DNA from: Candidatus Gastranaerophilales bacterium
Lineage (GTDB): Bacteria; Cyanobacteriota; Vampirovibrionia; Gastranaerophilales; Gastranaerophilaceae
Reading direction: 5' to 3'
NCBI GenBank assembly: GCA_944325115.1
Contig: CALUYX010000008.1
Span: 1 to 34,339 of the forward strand
Length of the DNA: 34,339 nt
The translations under genes and the position numbers were made by a program. This document shows, piece after piece, positions 1 to 6,673 of this stretch. The notes under the pieces were generated by a model. The model saw nothing but the letters and a program-made list of their open reading frames with translations. It had not been told where the DNA came from and ran no database searches. The stretch's first letter is position 1. Every line of letters starts with the position of its first letter.

Positions 1-266
1 GCCAAGTGCGCGCGAGCGTGAGGACAGTGCCACAGAAAAGTAGAATGCTCAGCCTTATGGGGCATAAAGAGCGATTGTGCAACGGCGGGGTAAGAGCCCA
101 CCGCCGAAATCGTGAGGTTTCGGGCATGGTAAACCCCAATCGGATGCAAGTTTGAATTTGCAAGAAGAGTGCCTTTTCTCGTTTTGTTTTAACAAAAATT
201 GCATAAAAAAACGCATTAGACAGATGATTATCTGAAAAACAGAATCCGGCTTATTGCAGGCTTTCC
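1..266 (+). ncRNA. rnpB: RNase P RNA, 3' portion (5' end outside window)
   Basis: Catalytic RNA of ribonuclease P, which removes 5' leaders from pre-tRNAs. The conserved bacterial type A blocks appear in the right order: AGTGCCACAGAAA at about 26-38, the GGCGGGGTAAGAGCCCACCGC block at about 84-104, the GGTAAACCCC...GCAAG block at 128-150, and the 3' core ACAGAATCCGGCTTAT at 239-254, which forms P4 with a 5' strand not present here. The 5' part of the molecule (P1-P9, including the GAGGAAAGTCCGGGC box) lies before base 1. A long hairpin follows directly at 268-322. The 3' end is placed by analogy with other RNase P RNAs, accurate to perhaps 10 bases. Confidence 0.93.
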
Positions 267-267
267 A

Positions 268-322
268 CCAAAACCCCAAAATACTTACACTATTTGTTTA
301 GTGTTGTATTTTGGGGTTTTGG
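268..322 (+). terminator. Long perfect hairpin downstream of rnpB
   Basis: A 17-bp perfect inverted repeat (268-284 with 306-322), closed by an inner ACACT/AGTGT stem. It directly follows rnpB and could end or process the transcript, but no clean T-run follows, so it is not a textbook intrinsic terminator. Most of its right side is repeated 214 bases downstream. Confidence 0.5.
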
Positions 323-331
323 CAAAAGGAT
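276..331. repeat. 56-base direct repeat, copy 1 (partner 490-545)
   Basis: Bases 276-331 match 490-545 with only two mismatches at a 214-base offset. Each copy can fold on itself (CCAAAAT.C with G.ATTTTGG), although copy 2 keeps only the inner part of the long stem of copy 1. Confidence 0.9.
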
Positions 332-489
332 GTCGCTTCAGTTGTAGGCGAAGAATGAGCCATACAAATGAAGCGTGCGCAGGCGGCGTAGTAAAATCAA
401 GTCTTGAAAAGACTTTGATTTTCAAGCCGACCAGAATGGCGTACGGGAAGGCGAGAAGCCTTGCCGCTAGCCCGCAACTGGACTGGTAT
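323..489. other. GC-rich structured non-coding segment between direct repeats
   Basis: This stretch is visibly richer in G+C than the AT-rich flanks. It contains a strong hairpin at about 391-420 (AAAATCAAGTC...GACTTTGATTTT) and further local inverted repeats (for example GGCGAGAAGCC/TTGCCG). A 91-codon open frame runs through it but has no ribosome binding site and its translation looks like chance. No known RNA family is recognised. It may be a small structured RNA or a short non-autonomous element. Confidence 0.4.
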
Positions 490-545
490 CCAAAATGCTT
501 ACACTATTTGTTTAGTGTTGTATTTTGGGGTTTTGGCATAAGGAT
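490..545. repeat. 56-base direct repeat, copy 2 (partner 276-331)
   Basis: Second copy of the repeat that follows rnpB. It ends just before the convergent small gene whose stop codon is at 553. Confidence 0.9.
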
Positions 546-552
546 AAAGCTA

Positions 553-762
553 TTATATCCCCAGTCTGTCAATTAATTTTGACATGTTATTGTGCAAATT
601 TTCAATTTGTGCTTGTTGAATAAAAATAAGGTCGCCAAATTCTTTTTCGTTTAAATCAGGAAAACAACCGCCGTTTAGTTCGGTTATTACTTTTGACAGT
701 GTTCTTATCAAAGAAAAATCATTGTTTATTTTGTTTATTTCTTCTACTGAATTTATTTGCAT
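553..762 (-). CDS. Small hypothetical protein, 69 aa
   Basis: Unrecognised small soluble protein, predicted mostly alpha-helical, with no signal peptide or membrane segment. The start ATG (760-762) is preceded by a GGGGC stretch that could act as a weak ribosome binding site. The composition (rich in I, N, L, E, K) matches real genes nearby. It is divergent from the HTH-like gene at 876 with about 110 bases of very AT-rich DNA between them. The sequence does not allow a function to be assigned. Confidence 0.5.
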   Translation of the reverse strand: MQINSVEEINKINNDFSLIRTLSKVITELNGGCFPDLNEKEFGDLIFIQQAQIENLHNNMSKLIDRLGI

Positions 763-863
763 AACTGCCCCTTTATCTTAAATGATATATATTCATAAAT
801 AATAATAAATATCCTTTAAAATAACATATTTAGATATTATCGTCAAATTGTGTACAAGATTGC

Positions 864-869
864 TATAAT
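864..869 (+). promoter_or_regulatory. -10 box TATAAT, probably leaderless start for the 876 gene
   Basis: A consensus TATAAT sits six bases before the ATG at 876, so transcription would begin at or within a base or two of the start codon. There is no ribosome binding site. A weak -35 candidate (TCGTCA, 840-845) is at 18 bases. Confidence 0.5.
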
Positions 870-875
870 TACATA

Positions 876-1082
876 ATGGATATAAGAAACGAAGTTAAGT
901 CTTTAATTTTTAGAGAGGGTTATTCTATAAAAAGAATTGCTTTTGAAATTTCACAGCTGCTTGGCAGAAATATAAGCGCAGATACGCTTTCTCACAAACT
1001 TATAAATAATACCTTGCGCTACCAAGAAGCTAAAGCTATAGCTGAGATTCTTGGTTATGAGTTAGAGTTTAAGAAAAAATAG
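876..1082 (+). CDS. Small helix-turn-helix-like protein, 68 aa (copy 1)
   Basis: A small basic, all-helical protein. Its layout (EVKSLIFREGYSIKRIAFEIS, then DTLSHKLINNTLRYQEAKAIAEILGYELEF) resembles short XRE/Cro-like DNA-binding proteins in which 'SxKL.N.TLRY.EA..IAEILGYE' forms the recognition and following helices. It is a close paralogue of the next gene, 29 bases downstream. It appears to be transcribed as a leaderless mRNA from the TATAAT at 864-869. It likely acts as a small DNA-binding regulator, but this rests on pattern similarity only. Confidence 0.7.
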   Translation: MDIRNEVKSLIFREGYSIKRIAFEISQLLGRNISADTLSHKLINNTLRYQEAKAIAEILGYELEFKKK

Positions 1083-1111
1083 GACAGTTTTTTAAAGTAC
1101 GATATGAAGTT

Positions 1112-1318
1112 ATGAACACAAGAGAAGAAATTAAAAGTTTGATATTTAAAGAGGGTAGAACAATAAATTTTATAGCAAGAGAACTCTCGAATAAATTTGG
1201 TAAGGAAATTACGCCCAATAATTTATCGCTTAAGCTTGCACGTGACACTCTTCGCTACAAAGAAGCAAAAGCCATAGCGGAGATTCTTGGTTATAAATTA
1301 GAATTTAGAAAATACTAA
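1112..1318 (+). CDS. Small helix-turn-helix-like protein, 68 aa (copy 2)
   Basis: Tandem paralogue of the preceding gene: same length, about half of the residues identical, and a nearly identical C-terminal block (TLRY.EAKAIAEILGY.LEF). The divergence is spread through the N-terminal half, so the duplication is not recent. It probably forms a two-gene operon with copy 1, ended by the hairpin at 1320-1340. The predicted role is a Cro-like DNA-binding protein. No ribosome binding site is obvious, which fits the AT-rich, weak-SD style of several genes here. Confidence 0.7.
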   Translation: MNTREEIKSLIFKEGRTINFIARELSNKFGKEITPNNLSLKLARDTLRYKEAKAIAEILGYKLEFRKY

Positions 1319-1346
1319 AAACCGCCCTTTTGGGGCGGTTAAATTT
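1316..1346. terminator. Bidirectional intrinsic terminator
   Basis: Stem AACCGCCC (1320-1327) with GGGCGGTT (1333-1340), flanked by an A-run on the left and AAATTTT on the right. It serves the two HTH-like genes (plus strand) and the convergent transglycosylase gene (minus strand), whose stop codon is at 1346. Confidence 0.8.
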
Positions 1347-1846
1347 TATAGAGTTCCTGAAACTACGCTTTTTATTTCGGGGTCAGCTTTTAGAGTGTTA
1401 TACTCTTGCTTAATTCTTGAAATAAAAGCTTTTGTTTCTTTAAAGGGTGGTACGCCATTGTACCTTGCAACATTCCCGGGACCTGCGTTGTAGGCTGCAA
1501 GAGCAAGGTCCATAGAGCCGTATTTTTTGTACATCATTTGATAGTACATGATTCCGCCTTTGATGTTTTCGTTTTGTACATGCGGATTTACGCCTAATCT
1601 GCGGGCTGTATCAGGCATAAGTTGAAATAAACCTATAGCGCCCGAGGGGTTTTTCTTATTGGGGTTGAAATTAGATTCAAGTTTTGCAATGCTTAGTGCT
1701 ACAAAGGGGTCTACGCCCATTTTAAGTGCTGTTTGGGCAATTGCTTTTTGAACTTCTTGTGGCGATTGGGCTGCGTGAGCTTTGTCTGTGGTGCCGATTG
1801 CTAAGCAAAAGCACAGCAGCAAAGTTGCCATTAGCTTTTTCGTCAT
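1346..1846 (-). CDS. Secreted lytic transglycosylase (SLT/GH23 domain)
   Basis: Peptidoglycan lytic transglycosylase acting outside the cytoplasmic membrane. The 166-residue product has a Sec signal peptide (hydrophobic residues 6-18, AHA cleavage motif at 23-25). It then has a compact SLT domain: catalytic glutamate E57 in the KLESNF motif, the GAIGLFQLMP motif at about 69-78, and the AAYNAGPGNV motif at about 117-126, all diagnostic of the Slt70/MltE-type fold. There is no extra binding domain, so it is a minimal enzyme. It faces the HTH-like pair across a shared terminator. It might remodel the wall for growth, for envelope-spanning machines or for secretion; nothing in the context decides this. 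Confidence 0.93.
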   Translation of the reverse strand: MTKKLMATLLLCFCLAIGTTDKAHAAQSPQEVQKAIAQTALKMGVDPFVALSIAKLESNFNPNKKNPSGAIGLFQLMPDTARRLGVNPHVQNENIKGGIMYYQMMYKKYGSMDLALAAYNAGPGNVARYNGVPPFKETKAFISRIKQEYNTLKADPEIKSVVSGTL

Positions 1847-2151
1847 GGTTTCATCCTCTTATTCTCTTTTTTTTAAACAGGGTAGAAATCGTGTTTTGCT
1901 TACTTACTACACATTTTTATTCGCGAAACCGACATAACCCTAGTTTCATAACTACTATACAATAAAAATTAAATTTTGCAACCCCCCATGCAAAGTATAA
2001 AACCTGTAAACATAGACAGTGAAAGGAATAGCGCTATTACTACATATATAGAATATTGTTATATTTTGATATATTTTTTGGTTAAAAATTTAAAATTCTT
2101 GATTGTTTTAAGACTTTTTGATACCATTTTATTATTGAAAATTTAATATTT
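1847..2151. other. Intergenic region upstream of transglycosylase and tRNA-Ser
   Basis: Very AT-rich, with no credible coding frame. It must carry the divergent promoters of the transglycosylase (minus strand) and tRNA-Ser (plus strand). A small palindrome, TTTGCA (1975-1980) and TGCAAA (1989-1994) around a C-run, could be an operator. A loose tRNA promoter candidate is TTGATA near 2119. Confidence 0.4.
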
Positions 2152-2240
2152 GGAGAAATGGCCGAGTGGCTGAAGGCGGCACCCTGCTAAGGTGTTATGT
2201 GGAGAATTCTGCATCGAGGGTTCGAATCCCTCTTTCTCCG
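2152..2240 (+). tRNA. tRNA-Ser (anticodon GCU)
   Basis: Class II tRNA with a long variable arm. The acceptor strands GGAGAAA (2152-2158) and TTTCTCC (2233-2239) pair, with discriminator G2240. The anticodon loop CTGCTAA gives anticodon GCU for serine AGC/AGU codons, and the T-loop contains GGTTCGAATCC. CCA is not encoded, unlike in the tRNA-Gly below. A terminator follows at 2246. Confidence 0.95.
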
Positions 2241-2242
2241 AT

Positions 2243-2272
2243 TTTAAACTCCCTTTTGGGGAGTTTTGTTTT
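2243..2272 (+). terminator. Intrinsic terminator of tRNA-Ser
   Basis: Stem AAACTCCC (2246-2253) with GGGAGTTT (2259-2266), followed by TGTTTT. An almost identical hairpin recurs at 2415-2437. Confidence 0.85.
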
Positions 2273-2590
2273 AGGGATGAGAACCGAAGAAGAGGGTGAG
2301 AATCCTTCGACAAATCCAAAATCTTTGATTTTGTGATTTGACGAATGCAAATAGCGTAAAATTTCAAGGACGAAGTCCTATGAAATTAAGCGCTTGCCTC
2401 TATCTGGGATTTTTAAACTCCCTTTTAGGGAGTTTTGTTTATCTAAAAATCTTTGCTAAAAACCGTGTTCCAAAAAATACGGTTTTTTTGGTTGTTGTTT
2501 TGGGTGTATTCAAAAAACTACGATAAAACGGAATTAGCTTAGTTAAAGGCTATTTCTGATACCAGCTGCTACCAATGCAAAACATACTTT
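2273..2590. other. Structured non-coding region after tRNA-Ser
   Basis: No coding gene is supported. Three hairpins are visible: CAAATC...GATTTG (2311-2340), AATTTCA-AGGAC with GTCCT-A-TGAAATT (2360-2387), and a copy of the tRNA terminator (2415-2437). A further terminator-like stem AACCGT/ACGGTT with a T-run lies at about 2461-2487. The segment between the two terminator copies could be a small RNA or the scar of an event at the tRNA 3' end. Confidence 0.4.
2397..2441 (+). repeat. Imperfect duplicate of tRNA-Ser 3' end plus terminator
   Basis: CCTCTATCTGGGATTTTTAA and the ACTCCC hairpin here align with CCTCTTTCTCCGATTTTAA and the hairpin at 2229-2271, which span the tRNA 3' end and its terminator. 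The offset is about 168 bases. Confidence 0.6.
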
Positions 2591-3325
2591 TTATTTTGAT
2601 GTAGTGTTATCTTGTTTATTATCATTCAATTTATTAAATAAATTACTATTTACTAATTTATAAGCTAAAGAATTTTTTAAAAGCAAAGATTGACCCCCTG
2701 TTGCGATTATGTTCATAATGCCAAACTTTAATATACGAAGCGAAAGTTTATCTTCCAATTTATCAAGAGTATTGATTTTTCCAAATGCTCCAATTCCGCC
2801 TATAACGGCCCCAAAGGCTGTATCTTTCAAGAAATTTTTAATAGTATAATCTCCACTAACTTGATTTGTAGAAGCTTCAATTGCTCCAAGTCCGACTCTG
2901 GATAAAATACCTGTAAATAAAGAAAGAGCTATTCGCCCTTTTTTGTTGCAAGGGATTCTTGTTGTTCCCATTACCAACATACTGGAAAGAAAATTTAAAA
3001 TCCCCCGAGAGATGCATGCTTGTTGCACTGCATATTTTTCAACAGCTTTTTTAGCTGTTTTTTCATCAATCTGTTTAATTTCTGATTTTTTAATAATATT
3101 TTCTACATTGGAAGAGCCGCTTTTCATTCCAAGAAGGTTTTTTAAGCTATCCCATTTTTTTGCAAACCACCCCTGATTTTTTTGAATTTTCTCAAAAGAG
3201 TCAGCCAAAGAAGTTTTGTTGGGAAAAGTATGTGACAGTTTAGAAACATCAAAATCTTTAAATGTTTTATCATTATCTAAAGATTTCTGCGTATTAAAAT
3301 TTACGGGCTGAAAAGTCGTTTCCAT
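2591..3325 (-). CDS. Hypothetical membrane-associated protein, paralogue of the 12628 gene
   Basis: Unrecognised 244-residue protein. The polar N-terminal third holds the conserved piece QGWFAKKWDSLKNLLG...GSSN. A predicted helical linker follows (EKTAKKAVEKYAV), then several glycine-rich hydrophobic stretches (ILNFLSSMLVMGTT, LSLFTGILSRVGLGAI, DTAFGAVIGGIGAFG) ending in a polar tail. The gene at 12628-13602 has the same order (QG...WD.FKNL, ASSN..E, a helical linker, GKDYT...DTITGFINGAF), so the two are paralogues. I chose the ATG at 3325, which has GAAAG five bases upstream. Upstream in-frame ATG (3370) or TTG (3385) codons are possible but less well placed. There is no Sec signal peptide. 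It may insert into membranes, but the function is unknown. Confidence 0.75.
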   Translation of the reverse strand: METTFQPVNFNTQKSLDNDKTFKDFDVSKLSHTFPNKTSLADSFEKIQKNQGWFAKKWDSLKNLLGMKSGSSNVENIIKKSEIKQIDEKTAKKAVEKYAVQQACISRGILNFLSSMLVMGTTRIPCNKKGRIALSLFTGILSRVGLGAIEASTNQVSGDYTIKNFLKDTAFGAVIGGIGAFGKINTLDKLEDKLSLRILKFGIMNIIATGGQSLLLKNSLAYKLVNSNLFNKLNDNKQDNTTSK

Positions 3326-3440
3326 TGTTCTTTCGATATGACTACCTAATATAATAAAAACTTTTTGCATTATTTTGTTGCCCAAACAAACCGTTTTAAA
3401 TAGTTTGCAGGTTTAATTTATAATCAGACAGCAAAATTAA

Positions 3441-3470
3441 TTGACCTGAAATTACTCTAAGTCATAAACT
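3441..3470 (+). promoter_or_regulatory. Candidate sigma-70 promoter upstream of micro-ORF and R-M operon
   Basis: TTGACC (3441-3446), an 18-base spacer, then TAAACT (3465-3470). Transcription would start near 3477, ahead of the micro-ORF at 3513 and the restriction-modification genes. Confidence 0.4.
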
Positions 3471-3512
3471 CTTTGCAGCCTGTTTTTGGGATGTTTGTTT
3501 AGGAGTGAGAAA

Positions 3513-3560
3513 ATGTGCAGTTGTCAGGCTAACTTGTTAAACTGCTTATATTGCGGTTAA
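3513..3560 (+). CDS. Cysteine-rich micro-ORF, 15 aa
   Basis: The reading frame MCSCQANLLNCLYCG has an ideal ribosome binding site (AGGAG at 3501-3505, seven bases before the ATG), better than most annotated genes here. Four of its fifteen residues are cysteine (CxC and CxxC spacing). It lies between a plausible promoter (3441-3470) and the R-M operon. It could be a leader peptide controlling downstream expression, a small metal- or redox-sensing peptide, or chance. It is too short to assess by composition, so confidence is low. Confidence 0.3.
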   Translation: MCSCQANLLNCLYCG

Positions 3561-3573
3561 GATTTTATAAAAG

Positions 3574-3604
3574 TTGCCAACCTTAATTTTTTCTGTTGTA
3601 TAAT
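3574..3604 (+). promoter_or_regulatory. Candidate promoter of the R-M operon
   Basis: TTGCCA (3574-3579) and a perfect TATAAT (3599-3604), separated by 19 bases. Start would be near 3611, giving a leader of about 44 bases that contains the GGAGG ribosome binding site before the ATG at 3655. Confidence 0.45.
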
Positions 3605-3654
3605 TAATGACAAAATAAAGGTCATGTTTTGTGCATTGATTATATGGAGGATTA

Positions 3655-4509
3655 ATGCCCTCAAATGTTTTGGTTGCAATTAGAAATTTAATAAACAACC
3701 CTGTTGTTTCTATTGTGTCACATTATTCGGGTAGAAATAGAGTTAACGGGGTTGGTGATGCACTGGAAAAATATATAAAGGATTTATTTGCCGGAACCTT
3801 GCTTTGTGATGATGAATACCAAAAAATGCAAAGTTATCAAGAAGTTTTTTCATATACCGGCAATCAAAATAACCCTCCTGATATTATTTTAAAAGCTGGG
3901 GATTCAATTGAGGTTAAAAAAATTCAAAGTTCTGCAAATACATTGGCACTAAACAGTTCATATCCTAAAGACAAATTATATTCAGATAGTACAATGCTTA
4001 CCGATGCTTGTAAAAGTTGTGAGGTGTGGGATGTTAAGGATATAGTATATGTTGTAGGCAGTGTGACAGATGAGAGCCTAAATGAGCTATGGTTTGTTTA
4101 TGGCGATTGTTTTGCAGCAGATAAGTTAGTATACGAGAGGATTAAAAATACTGTTATAAGTGGCTTACATTCTATTTCTGATATTGAATTGGCTCAAACA
4201 AACGAGCTGGGTAAAGTGAAAAAAGTAGACCCCTTGGGTATAACAGACTTGAGGATTAGGGGTATGTGGTCAATATTTCATCCTAAGAAAGTTTTTGACT
4301 ACTTATCAAAACAAAATATCTCCTCAGGCTTTAAATTTTATTGCATTATGAGGGAGGAAAAGTTTCAAAGTTTTTCTGATGAGGATAAAAATAATTTGTT
4401 TTCTCTTGCAGAAGGTAAAAATTTTTTTATAAGTGATGTATTTATAAAGAATCCAAATAACCCTGCGCAACTTATGCCTGCCAAGTTTATGGAGTTTTAT
4501 CATGGATAA
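3655..4509 (+). CDS. Type II restriction endonuclease, NgoPII-like (predicted GGCC)
   Basis: Site-specific DNA endonuclease of the NgoPII family (284 aa). Features recalled from that family are present: [20 protein letters not shown] (about residues 77-96), where D and E-x-K form the PD-(D/E)xK nuclease centre, followed by [11 protein letters not shown]. It starts with ATG eight bases after TATGGAGG. Its last eight bases overlap the methylase start, so the two are translationally coupled, endonuclease first. NgoPII cuts GGCC, matching the specificity predicted from the partner methylase. Specificity is inferred from family resemblance. No truncation is visible, so it should be active. Confidence 0.9.
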   Translation: MPSNVLVAIRNLINNPVVSIVSHYSGRNRVNGVGDALEKYIKDLFAGTLLCDDEYQKMQSYQEVFSYTGNQNNPPDIILKAGDSIEVKKIQSSANTLALNSSYPKDKLYSDSTMLTDACKSCEVWDVKDIVYVVGSVTDESLNELWFVYGDCFAADKLVYERIKNTVISGLHSISDIELAQTNELGKVKKVDPLGITDLRIRGMWSIFHPKKVFDYLSKQNISSGFKFYCIMREEKFQSFSDEDKNNLFSLAEGKNFFISDVFIKNPNNPAQLMPAKFMEFYHG

Positions 4510-5536
4510 AAGAGTTGTAAGTTTATTCTCAGGTGCCGGCGGGCTGGATAAGGGTTTTGAAAAAGCCGGTTTTAATATAATTTGGGCAAACGAGTATGAT
4601 TCATCAATATGGGAAACATTTGAGTATAATTTCCCTGATGCTGTTTTAGATAAAAGGAATGTAAGAAATGTTCCGTCTTTCGATATTCCGGAGTGCATAG
4701 GTATAATAGGTGGACCACCGTGTCAAAGCTGGAGCGAGGCAGGTGCATTGAGAGGAATAGAGGACGAGAGAGGACAGCTTTTTTATGAGTTTATAAGAAT
4801 TTTAAGAGATAAAAAACCGTTGTTTTTTTTTGCGGAAAATGTTGAAGGTATGTTGGCCAAAAGACATGCAGAGGCTCTTTTAAATATAAAAAAGCTATTC
4901 AAAGATTCGGGATATAATTTGAGCTTTAATTTGATTAACGCAAAAGATTATAGTGTTCCCCAAGACAGAAAAAGGGTTATTTTTGTAGGCTATAGAAATG
5001 ACCTGAATTTGACATTTGAATTTCCAAAAATACATGAATATAAACCGGTTTTAAAAGATGCTATATGGGACTTGCAAAAAACTGCAATTCCTGCAAAGGA
5101 AAAAAATTATACTAATGGAAGTGAGTGTATAATTCCTAATCATGAATATATGATTGGTGGCTTTTCAACAATATTTATGTCAAGAAATAGGGTTAGGGCT
5201 TGGGATGAGCCGTCTTTTACAATTCAAGCCGGCGGAAGACATGCGCCGCTGCATCCTCAAGCGCCTAAAATGATTTTTATAGAGAAAGATAAAAGAGAAT
5301 TTGCAAAAGGTTTTGAGAATTTATACAGAAGGCTTTCGTTGCGTGAATGCGCGAGAATTCAAACTTTTCCTGATGATTTTATATTCAAATATAAAAATGT
5401 CACTGACGGCTATAAAATGGTTGGCAACGCTGTTCCTGTAAATATGGCTTACGCGCTTGCAAGTAAAATTATGGAAGATTTAGAGTTGTTGTTCGATGAA
5501 GCAGAAAAACAAGAAAAGCAGCTTGTAAATTTTTGA
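4502..5536 (+). CDS. DNA (cytosine-5-)-methyltransferase, M.HaeIII-like (predicted GGCC)
   Basis: Protects host DNA by C5 methylation of cytosine. All main m5C motifs are present: SAM-binding motif [14 protein letters not shown] (7-19), catalytic motif [10 protein letters not shown] with C74, motif VI ENV (112-114), motif VIII QDRKR, then the variable target-recognition region, and motifs IX-X ([31 protein letters not shown]). At 344 residues it is close to M.HaeIII. The whole protein, including the target-recognition region ([20 protein letters not shown], then LHPQAP), closely matches M.HaeIII as I remember it, so GGCC is the predicted target. It overlaps the endonuclease gene by eight bases and converges on the ankyrin-like gene nine bases away. 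Confidence 0.95.
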   Translation: MDKRVVSLFSGAGGLDKGFEKAGFNIIWANEYDSSIWETFEYNFPDAVLDKRNVRNVPSFDIPECIGIIGGPPCQSWSEAGALRGIEDERGQLFYEFIRILRDKKPLFFFAENVEGMLAKRHAEALLNIKKLFKDSGYNLSFNLINAKDYSVPQDRKRVIFVGYRNDLNLTFEFPKIHEYKPVLKDAIWDLQKTAIPAKEKNYTNGSECIIPNHEYMIGGFSTIFMSRNRVRAWDEPSFTIQAGGRHAPLHPQAPKMIFIEKDKREFAKGFENLYRRLSLRECARIQTFPDDFIFKYKNVTDGYKMVGNAVPVNMAYALASKIMEDLELLFDEAEKQEKQLVNF

Positions 5537-5545
5537 TTATATTAA

Positions 5546-6544
5546 CTACAAACACATAAGCATCTTTAGCACTTTTGACTGCTCAGGCGTTTTTGCCATC
5601 ATAAGAGCAGTTTGTCCGTTTTTATCTTCTTGAGTAAGCATTGTAACAAGAGTGTCACTGTCAGGAACCGCATATGTCAGCGCAAAAGTTTGCTCAGGCG
5701 TTTTTGCCATCATAAGAGCATTTTGCCCGTTATTGTTTGTTTGTGTAAGTATTTCTATGAGTGTTTTTTTATTTGGCACATCGCAAAGCAGAGCTTTTGT
5801 TTCTGCGGCATTTTCCGCTAACATAAGTGCATTGTTACCTTTTTTGTCTGTTTGAGTGTACATAATTTCAAGGGTTTGTTTATCTGGCGCGGCTTTTTTA
5901 AGAACTTTTACCTGCTCGGGGCTTCTTAGCCACATTAGTGCATTTCTTCCGTTATTGTCCGCCTCTGTAAGTATTTTTTTAAGTTTATCTTCATCTTTTA
6001 TGGCTTCTGTTATGGCAAGTGTTTGCTGGGCTGATTTTGACCAAGTAAGTACATTGCCTCCGTTTTTATCCTTTTGAGAGAGCATTTTATTTAGAGTTTC
6101 TTCATTTGGTGCCGCTTTAATTAACGCCCTTGTTTGCTCCTCGCTATGCGCTCTCATTAGTGCATTGCAGCCGCTTTTATCTGATTGAGTCAATATTTTT
6201 ATAAGTGTTTTTTTATCAGGTGCCGCCTTAATTAACGCCCTTGTCTGCTCGGGTGTTTTTGCCCACATTAGCGCATTACTGCCGTTTTTGTCCGTTTGAG
6301 TGAGCATTTTTGTTATTTTTGCTATTGTTTCTTCATCGGGCGCAGTTTTAATAGCGGCAATTGTTTCCTCAATTGTTCTGGCGCTTATTAGGGCGTTTTT
6401 GCTTTTGTTGGCGTTATTTTTGTAAAATTTTCCGCTAAAGGACACCGTATCTTGTGCTAATTCCTTATATTTTAAACTAACTGATGAATTGTTGTTGTAG
6501 TTTAAATAGTTTGTATTTTTGAGTATTGGGGGGATAATTTGCAT
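5546..6544 (-). CDS. Ankyrin-like tandem repeat protein with N-terminal VSFSGK motif
   Basis: A 332-residue protein. Its first 50 residues are polar and Asn-rich and contain TVSFSGK at about 33-39. The rest is about eight repeats with a 37-residue period, the core being DKNGxNALMxAKTPEQ, then ALIKAAPD, then TLxKMLTQT. The NG.NALM.A element followed by two predicted helices resembles ankyrin repeats, but the unit is four residues longer than the usual 33. The last repeat is cut short at KVLKMLMCL. No Sec signal peptide or membrane segment is visible, so it is probably a protein-binding scaffold, cytoplasmic or exported by a non-Sec route. The same VxFSGK element occurs at the same place in the divergent gene at 6674. 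Confidence 0.85.
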   Translation of the reverse strand: MQIIPPILKNTNYLNYNNNSSVSLKYKELAQDTVSFSGKFYKNNANKSKNALISARTIEETIAAIKTAPDEETIAKITKMLTQTDKNGSNALMWAKTPEQTRALIKAAPDKKTLIKILTQSDKSGCNALMRAHSEEQTRALIKAAPNEETLNKMLSQKDKNGGNVLTWSKSAQQTLAITEAIKDEDKLKKILTEADNNGRNALMWLRSPEQVKVLKKAAPDKQTLEIMYTQTDKKGNNALMLAENAAETKALLCDVPNKKTLIEILTQTNNNGQNALMMAKTPEQTFALTYAVPDSDTLVTMLTQEDKNGQTALMMAKTPEQSKVLKMLMCL

Positions 6545-6673
6545 TTTGAACCTGCTTTTATTTTTTTAAATTCCTTCTTTTGTTCTAAAGTCTGAGCAGA
6601 AATTTTTTTGCCAATGTTAATATTTTTTGATGTTTTGTCAATTTTTTTGCTTCACATGTTTTATGAACTTGCT

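Noticed and set aside
55-279. 74-codon minus-strand frame
   Set aside because: It lies antisense to the conserved 3' core of RNase P RNA.
301-576. 91-codon plus-strand open frame after rnpB
   Set aside because: It starts inside a hairpin loop, crosses both copies of a non-coding direct repeat, has no ribosome binding site and reads as low-quality cysteine/arginine-rich translation.
2143-2367. 74-codon minus-strand frame over tRNA-Ser
   Set aside because: It covers the tRNA and its terminator in antisense; the 'KEGFEPS' type product is the classic false translation of a tRNA.
3655-5536. Complete mobile island carrying the R-M genes
   Set aside because: No integrase, transposase or flanking repeats are visible at the borders, so transfer remains possible but unsupported here.
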